Below, piece after piece: positions 24,056-29,196 of a stretch of DNA of 29,196 bases. A program made the position numbers and the translations under genes. Each line of letters starts with the position of its first letter. Positions within the stretch are counted from its first letter, which is position 1. The notes under the pieces are model-generated. The model ran no database searches. It saw only the letters and a list, made by a program, of their open reading frames with translations, and was not told the origin of the DNA. The stretch is from DAOQTX01 sp035340715 (GTDB taxonomy: Bacteria; Bacteroidota; Bacteroidia; AKYH767-A; OLB10), in the NCBI GenBank assembly GCA_035340715.1, contig DAOQTX010000037.1, positions 1 to 29,196 of the forward strand. Direction: 5' to 3'.

Positions 24056-24067
24056 TTGAAATCTAAC

Positions 24068-25468
24068 TTAGTTAATCTTACTTATGCGAGTAACTTCTCT
24101 GTAGTTGCTTCCTTGAGAAACTTCTACAAAATAAATTCCTGCTTTCAAATCTTGTCCGATGCTAATGGTTTGCTCACCACTACCGTAAGAGCTCGATTCA
24201 ACCAAACGGCCTGAAAGATCAATGATACTCACATTTACATTCTCATCCGTAACCGGAACAATGTATAAATTAAATGCTCCTTGAGAAGGATTGGGATAAG
24301 CGTTTAATTCAATTCTTCCTTCTGATGCATTAAGTTTTGCGCTTAAATGATTCTTTACGATTGAAGGAGAGCTTGGCATAACACCAATTTGACAAACATC
24401 TCCATAACAATATGGACTGCCATCAATAACACCACGTACTCTTACATTATAAAAATTAAATGGTGCTAATGGAGGGTTAACATCTGCCAATTTTAACCAA
24501 CGGCTTGTTCCATTAAAGTGTGTCCATATTACTCCAGGGATTGCGGTGTTTTCAAACTCGAATTCATATTCTGAAGGATTATTATAGTTCATAATAATAC
24601 CGGTCTTAACGCTATCGTTCATAGTTAAATTATAGTTATTGCAATAAGGAGGCAACAACTCAGGCTGACGAATTGAGCGCAAAACAATAGGCTCGCTTGT
24701 GAAAGAACAAGTAGCTGAAAAAGCAACAGTACAGGTTACCGTTAAGGTATCCAAAATTGGTGCTTGTGTACCATCCATTAAAATAGCAATCTGTTGTGTA
24801 GTTTGCCCTGTTGACCAACTATAGGATAAATAACCATCAGGACCTTTTAAATGTACATAAGCTGGTTGACAAACTACAGTATTAGTTAAAGCGGTGATAG
24901 GTGGTTGGAAAGAAGGATCTAAAACTTCAACATGAACCATGGCAGAAGTACCACTACATCCAGTTGCATTGGTTATGGTTACCCAATAATCACCTGTTTG
25001 GCTTACATCAATCGATTGTGTGGTTGCACCTGTGCTCCACAAATATCCGCTAAAGAAATTTCCACCATTAGCGGTAAGGGTTACTTTCTCGCCATCGCAT
25101 ATGGTTAAAGAACCACTAGCGGTTATCGTTGGGCTTGGCGAATTGAAGAATAAGAAGAATCTCCATGGACTGGTTGATGAAACCGTATTTCCATTGTTGT
25201 CGGTTCCGGTTACAGTAACTCTTCTAAATCCTGTTCCGGTAATAATTATTGTAGAAGTGGTTGCACCTGTGTTCCACAAATACGTGTAAGGTCCATTTAA
25301 TGGCCCGTTAATGTTTACACCTAAAACGGTAGAATCGCCAGAGCAATTGGCCAAAGGACCAGTTACTGCTACAGAGATTGGTTGTGCCGAAGCAAGACTG
25401 CTGCATCCGGCAATAATCATAGCGATCAATAAAAATCGCTTAAGTGGGTTAAAGTTTTTCATATGCAT
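24068..25468 (-). CDS. Secreted Ig-like repeat protein with T9SS type A sorting domain
   Basis: A 466-residue protein; ATGs at 25468 and 25462 are both possible (MHMKNF or MKNF). The signal region RFLLIAMIIAGCSSLASAQ ends in ASAQ for signal peptidase I, but also contains IAGC, which fits a lipobox. Three repeats about 80-100 residues apart carry the motif 'y.WsTGaTTq.I' (WNTGATTSTI, WSTGATTQSI, WSTGQTTQQI). The second continues YWVTITNATGC, as in Bacteroidota surface-protein Ig-like repeats. The last ~75 residues (LNAYPNPSQGAFNLY, SIIDLSGRLVESS, LKAGIYFVEV) form the sorting domain. It is expected at the cell surface or secreted. It has an exact Bacteroidota promoter upstream and a terminator downstream, so it is a single-gene unit. 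Confidence 0.88.
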   Translation of the reverse strand: MHMKNFNPLKRFLLIAMIIAGCSSLASAQPISVAVTGPLANCSGDSTVLGVNINGPLNGPYTYLWNTGATTSTIIITGTGFRRVTVTGTDNNGNTVSSTSPWRFFLFFNSPSPTITASGSLTICDGEKVTLTANGGNFFSGYLWSTGATTQSIDVSQTGDYWVTITNATGCSGTSAMVHVEVLDPSFQPPITALTNTVVCQPAYVHLKGPDGYLSYSWSTGQTTQQIAILMDGTQAPILDTLTVTCTVAFSATCSFTSEPIVLRSIRQPELLPPYCNNYNLTMNDSVKTGIIMNYNNPSEYEFEFENTAIPGVIWTHFNGTSRWLKLADVNPPLAPFNFYNVRVRGVIDGSPYCYGDVCQIGVMPSSPSIVKNHLSAKLNASEGRIELNAYPNPSQGAFNLYIVPVTDENVNVSIIDLSGRLVESSSYGSGEQTISIGQDLKAGIYFVEVSQGSNYREVTRISKIN

Positions 25469-25492
25469 TTTATTTTGGTTAGATTTCTATTA

Positions 25493-25523
25493 CAAAATTA
25501 GCAGAGCAAATGATAATCACAAA
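25493..25523 (-). promoter_or_regulatory. Bacteroidota-type promoter of the Ig-like T9SS gene
   Basis: On the minus strand TTTG (25523-25520), exactly 19 nt, then TAATTTTG (25500-25493): both boxes match the consensus. The first ATG (25468) is 24 nt beyond the -7 box. Confidence 0.7.
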
Positions 25524-25649
25524 TTAACTTTAAGTAATTACTCACAAAGTAATGAACAAGTGGCAGTTATCTAATTCAAAGTAACTTGTTAAAAAGATTG
25601 AAATAGGCCACTAAGTTTACTAATCAATGAAATCTTACTTTTACATCTT

Positions 25650-28600
25650 ATGATGCGAAAACCATCCACTCCATTTCAGGGAATCTTATTTTGGGTCTTT
25701 TTATGTAGTATTTTGCTATCTGCCAAGTCATTTGCTCAACGATATAATTTTAGTACTTACACCATCGCTAATGGATTACCCAGCAACCAAGTAAACGATA
25801 TTTTACAAGACGACTTAGGTCGATTATGGATCGCTACCATGAACGGCATCTGCTATTTTGATGGAGTTTATGTAAATCAGCCTCATAAAGAAAACGACTT
25901 GAACTCGAATCCGGTTAATTGCATTTTTCAGGATGCAAAAACAAATTTGTGGTTTGGTACCATTCGAAAGGGACTTTATAAGTTAGAAGGAACCAAATTG
26001 ATCAACTACTCTATTAAAGATGGATTGTTAAGTGATATTATTAATGCTATCTCTCAAGATAAAGACGGAAATATTTGGATAGGCACCCAAGATGGATTGT
26101 GCAAATTTGATGGAGAGAAATTCACTTCCTATACCTCAATACAAGGATTGGTACATAACAATATTGTATCTCTGTATTACGATTCAAAAGATCGTCTATG
26201 GATCGGAACTTTGGGAGGAGTTAGTATAAAAGATAACCGCAATCAATTTCAAAACTATACGGTATCAGAAGGCTTAGCTAACAATGTTGTTTACGCATTT
26301 GATGAGGACAAAGAATCGCGAATTTGGATGGCTTGTTATGGTGGTCTTTCATTTTTTCAAAATGGTCAGATGCATTCCAAACCTGAAGTAGAAAGTTCGG
26401 GCCCTGATGCACAAAGACTTAAAGATATTTTAATCGACAGTCGAAATAATTTATGGATGGCGACTTATGGTCTTGGAATTACCTACATAGACAACAAGGG
26501 AATGCATAACGTTAGTACGCGCGAAGGACTCTCTAACAATTTCACACAGTGTCTGTATGAAGACCGTGAAGGAAATTATTGGATTGGAACTCGTTTTGGC
26601 TTGTGTAAATATACAGGCAATCGATTCATCACTTATACTCAAGAGGATGGATTGAGCACCAATAGTATTAATTGCCTTTTGTCTGATAGCAGTTACACAT
26701 TTTTTGGAACCACTAGTAACGGTATTGATGTTTACGATGAAATAAGTTTCAGAAACCTAACCACTTCTGAAGGATTAGGAAGCAATACAATATGGAGTTT
26801 ATTTAAAGATTATAATGGAAATATTTGGGCAGGAACGACTAAAGGTGTTGCTCGTTTCAACAAAACAAATTTTCAATTTGAAGCCGATTTCCCTTTATTA
26901 TCCGACATGGTGGTGTATACCATTGCCCAAGATCGAGATTCAAACTTATATTTTGGCACTGATAACGGGGTGTACTATTTTGTACAAAACAAACTTTTTA
27001 TCAAAACCATTTCGGATGGATTAAGCGATAACCGTGTAAGATCACTACATTTTGATTCAGATGGTAAATTATGGATAGGCACTTTGCAAGGCCTTTTTTG
27101 CATGGAAAATAATGGTGCAATTTGGAATTTTAATGCAAAAAATGACTTACCAAAAAATCCGGTTACATCCATTACGTCAGACCGTAAAGGACAAATCATA
27201 TTTTCATCCTATAATTTTGGTATCACTTATTTTAATACTAGACAAACTACTCAAGTAAAGACTATAAGCATTAAAGATGGATTGAGTACCAATATGATAA
27301 ACGCTTTAAACTACAACGGCAAGAGTGGTAACCTATGGGTATGTAATGCAAATGGAATAGATGTTATTCGGTGGAATTATTTCTTAGAGAACAACATTCT
27401 GCTCCTGCTACCTTATAATAAATCGAATGGATACCTTGGGGTAGAAACCAATGCAGCCGGAGTTGATGTAAATAACAATGTATGGTTTGCATCCGTAAAT
27501 GGAGCTATCAAATTCAATTCATGGTGGGGAAATCCAAAACAAACAGTACCTACCCTTGAACTGTATCAGATTAAAATCAACAATAAAGATGTAAACTGGG
27601 ATACCACAGGATTTAACTTGAACCCTCGAAGCGGATTGCCCATTAACATGCAACTAAAGCATAATAAAAACTCGCTCACTTTTATTTATTCCGGACATTA
27701 TTTCACTGCACCAGAAGTACTCTCGTATCGTGTTAAGTTAGATGGATATGATTTTGATTGGCAACCTACAACCGATCAACGAATTTCCTATTACAGTAAT
27801 TTACCTCCGGGCACTTATACTTTCCACGTTTCGGTTTCTGCAAATGGAAAAGATTGGTCAGAATCTCAAAGTGTTACATTTACAATCACTCCTCCCTTTT
27901 GGAAAACAAAAACATTTCTATTGCTTCTATTCTTAAGTGCTATTGGGTGCGTAATGCTTTTTCTTCGATTGCGAACTCGGAATTTGGCAAAGGCCAAGCA
28001 AAATCTTACGCGACAGGTGAATGCCAAAACAAGAGAGCTGACTTTAAAAAACCTTGAGTTAGCAAAACTTTCATTAGTTGCCAAAGAAACGGCAAATTCG
28101 ATTCTGATTTTCGACAAGGATTATAAACTCGAGTGGGTAAATGAAGGTTTTACAAAACTCACAGGTTATACATTCGATTCATTTGTAAGTGAAAAAGGAA
28201 ATCATTTATACGATATTACCGAAGTAAAAAATCTTCCATCAATTTTAGATCAATGTATTCTTCAAGGAACTTCCTATATCTATGAATCTGAATTGAAAAC
28301 TGCACACGGAACCAATTTGTTTTTCTCTTCTACCATAACCCCTGTTTACAACGATCAAGGTATTTTCGAGAATCTGGTAGTGATTGATACGGATATTAGC
28401 ACTCGAAAGAAAATTGAAGACGAATTAAAAGATTCATTAGAAGAAAAAAATAGTTTGTTAAGAGAGATTCATCATCGTGTAAAAAACAATCTCCAAACGA
28501 TCATCAGTCTATTCAATTTACAATCGACTTACTTATCGGATGAAATTGCAATCAAAGCTTTTCGAGAAGGACAAGACCGAATAAAATCGATCGCATTAAT

Positions 28601-29051
28601 ACACGACCGATTTTATCAAAGTAAAGGCGAATCGAAGATTAATTTTAGTGAATACATTAATCGATTGGTAGAAAGCTTAGAACACACCTATCAATTGGAT
28701 CGAAACAGAGTTTCCGTTAAATTGGATTGTGAAGATATCACCTTAAATATTGATACCGCTGTACCGACCGGGTTGATCATTAACGAAATGGTGACCAACA
28801 GTATGAAACATGCTTTTCCTCATGAAACAAAGGGAGAAATATATTTGTCTCTTAAAAGCACGGGACCTGAAAGCTATGAACTGATACTATCCGATAGCGG
28901 AATAGGCCTGCCCTACACTGGTGACCTTGAGAATGCTGAATCGTTGGGACTTCAGCTAATCTACGTATTAACACAGCAGGTTGATGGTAACATTTCTGTT
29001 GACCTGTCGAAAGGAACAAAATATATTATTAACTTTAAAAGCGTTTATTAA
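25650..29051 (+). CDS. Sensor histidine kinase with double Reg_prop propeller, Y_Y_Y, PAS and HisKA_2 domains
   Basis: A 1133-residue protein; ATG 25650 or 25653 can start it. A signal peptide or anchor (residues ~1-29, ending SAKSFAQ) is followed by about fourteen propeller repeats of the form 'g.lWiGT..Gl..f......t..dGL' (~30-650), enough for two seven-bladed propellers. A Y_Y_Y domain follows (~675-750: YRVKLDGYDFDW ... NLPPGTYTFHV). Next are a membrane helix (~753-772), a short coiled coil, a PAS domain (~810-925), and HisKA_2 with LLREIHHRVKNNLQTI; the phospho-accepting His is most likely H942. The HATPase has N-box INEMVTNSMKHAF and the G-box DSGIGLP. The periplasmic part should sense a ligand and signal to the cytoplasmic kinase. 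It lacks the fused receiver/AraC part of SusR-like hybrids. A response regulator starts 12 nt later. Confidence 0.93.
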   Translation: MMRKPSTPFQGILFWVFLCSILLSAKSFAQRYNFSTYTIANGLPSNQVNDILQDDLGRLWIATMNGICYFDGVYVNQPHKENDLNSNPVNCIFQDAKTNLWFGTIRKGLYKLEGTKLINYSIKDGLLSDIINAISQDKDGNIWIGTQDGLCKFDGEKFTSYTSIQGLVHNNIVSLYYDSKDRLWIGTLGGVSIKDNRNQFQNYTVSEGLANNVVYAFDEDKESRIWMACYGGLSFFQNGQMHSKPEVESSGPDAQRLKDILIDSRNNLWMATYGLGITYIDNKGMHNVSTREGLSNNFTQCLYEDREGNYWIGTRFGLCKYTGNRFITYTQEDGLSTNSINCLLSDSSYTFFGTTSNGIDVYDEISFRNLTTSEGLGSNTIWSLFKDYNGNIWAGTTKGVARFNKTNFQFEADFPLLSDMVVYTIAQDRDSNLYFGTDNGVYYFVQNKLFIKTISDGLSDNRVRSLHFDSDGKLWIGTLQGLFCMENNGAIWNFNAKNDLPKNPVTSITSDRKGQIIFSSYNFGITYFNTRQTTQVKTISIKDGLSTNMINALNYNGKSGNLWVCNANGIDVIRWNYFLENNILLLLPYNKSNGYLGVETNAAGVDVNNNVWFASVNGAIKFNSWWGNPKQTVPTLELYQIKINNKDVNWDTTGFNLNPRSGLPINMQLKHNKNSLTFIYSGHYFTAPEVLSYRVKLDGYDFDWQPTTDQRISYYSNLPPGTYTFHVSVSANGKDWSESQSVTFTITPPFWKTKTFLLLLFLSAIGCVMLFLRLRTRNLAKAKQNLTRQVNAKTRELTLKNLELAKLSLVAKETANSILIFDKDYKLEWVNEGFTKLTGYTFDSFVSEKGNHLYDITEVKNLPSILDQCILQGTSYIYESELKTAHGTNLFFSSTITPVYNDQGIFENLVVIDTDISTRKKIEDELKDSLEEKNSLLREIHHRVKNNLQTIISLFNLQSTYLSDEIAIKAFREGQDRIKSIALIHDRFYQSKGESKINFSEYINRLVESLEHTYQLDRNRVSVKLDCEDITLNIDTAVPTGLIINEMVTNSMKHAFPHETKGEIYLSLKSTGPESYELILSDSGIGLPYTGDLENAESLGLQLIYVLTQQVDGNISVDLSKGTKYIINFKSVY

Positions 29052-29063
29052 ACCTCTCATCTC

Positions 29064-29196
29064 ATGAAAGAATCCAAAATCAGAATTCTGGTTGTTGAAG
29101 ACGAAAGTATCGTTGCTAAAGACATTCAGAATACCCTTATCCGATTAGGCTATGATGTTCCGACTACCGCATCAAATGCTACTTCAGCTTTAGAAA
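29064..29196 (+). CDS. Response regulator receiver protein, 5' part only
   Basis: The reading frame starts at ATG 29064 and runs off the right edge, giving 44 residues. They begin MKESKIRILVVEDESIVAKDI, the first strand and acidic pair (E12-D13-E14) of a receiver domain, and continue IQNTLIRLGYDVPTTASNATSALE. The phospho-accepting Asp and any output domain lie outside the window. It begins 12 nt after the histidine kinase gene, so it is almost certainly the cognate regulator in the same operon. The pairing of a HisKA_2 kinase with a stand-alone regulator starting VVEDE-IVAKDI is common in Bacteroidota, but the output domain cannot be stated. Confidence 0.88.
   Translation, partial: MKESKIRILVVEDESIVAKDIQNTLIRLGYDVPTTASNATSALE

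Noticed and set aside
1..29196. A new defence, toxin-antitoxin or biosynthetic system
   Set aside because: I looked on both strands for nucleases, helicases, small toxin pairs and pathway clusters. Apart from UvrA and the RAYT, nothing of that kind is present.

Overview
The window comes from a member of the Bacteroidota (Bacteroidetes), probably a flavobacterium- or sphingobacterium-like lineage. It has low GC. Six proteins carry type IX secretion system (T9SS) C-terminal sorting domains, five of type A and one of type B. It also has DUF4153 and DUF4199 membrane proteins, a two-component sensor with ligand-sensing propellers, and several promoters of the Bacteroidota TTTG / TAnnTTTG type. Shine-Dalgarno sequences are mostly absent.

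Layout. 1-3766: an accessory-looking stretch of secreted proteins. It holds the 3' end of a T9SS protein, a REP-associated transposase (RAYT) framed by two inverted GC-rich hairpins, a 5'-truncated T9SS protein fragment beginning right at the second hairpin, and a complete secreted propeller-like protein. 3767-4017 carries a composite palindromic repeat. 4018-8727: housekeeping genes, namely a GNAT acetyltransferase, trmD, rplS (with its own promoter and terminator) and uvrA. 8822-9232: a small membrane protein with a terminator. 9436-14802: a 1788-residue secreted protein with six MAM-like modules. 14821-14963: two facing terminators and tRNA-Ala(GGC). 15015-18699: DUF4153, DUF4199 and ornithine aminotransferase genes. 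18758-21091: a type B T9SS protein, divergent from an rlmD - TPMT-like methyltransferase - EamA transporter run (21145-24055). 24068-25468: another T9SS type A protein, whose terminator lies inside the end of the transporter gene. 25650-29196: a propeller/PAS/HisKA_2 histidine kinase and the start of its response regulator.

How the genes work together. trmD and rplS serve translation and rlmD modifies 23S rRNA. The histidine kinase and the response regulator 12 nt behind it form one signalling unit. The secreted proteins depend on T9SS machinery that is not in this window. I found no CRISPR array, prophage, or recognisable defence or biosynthetic cluster. The most unusual signals are the RAYT with its covarying REP hairpins, the terminator embedded in a convergent coding sequence, the back-to-back promoters before rlmD, and the mosaic repeats of the giant secreted protein.
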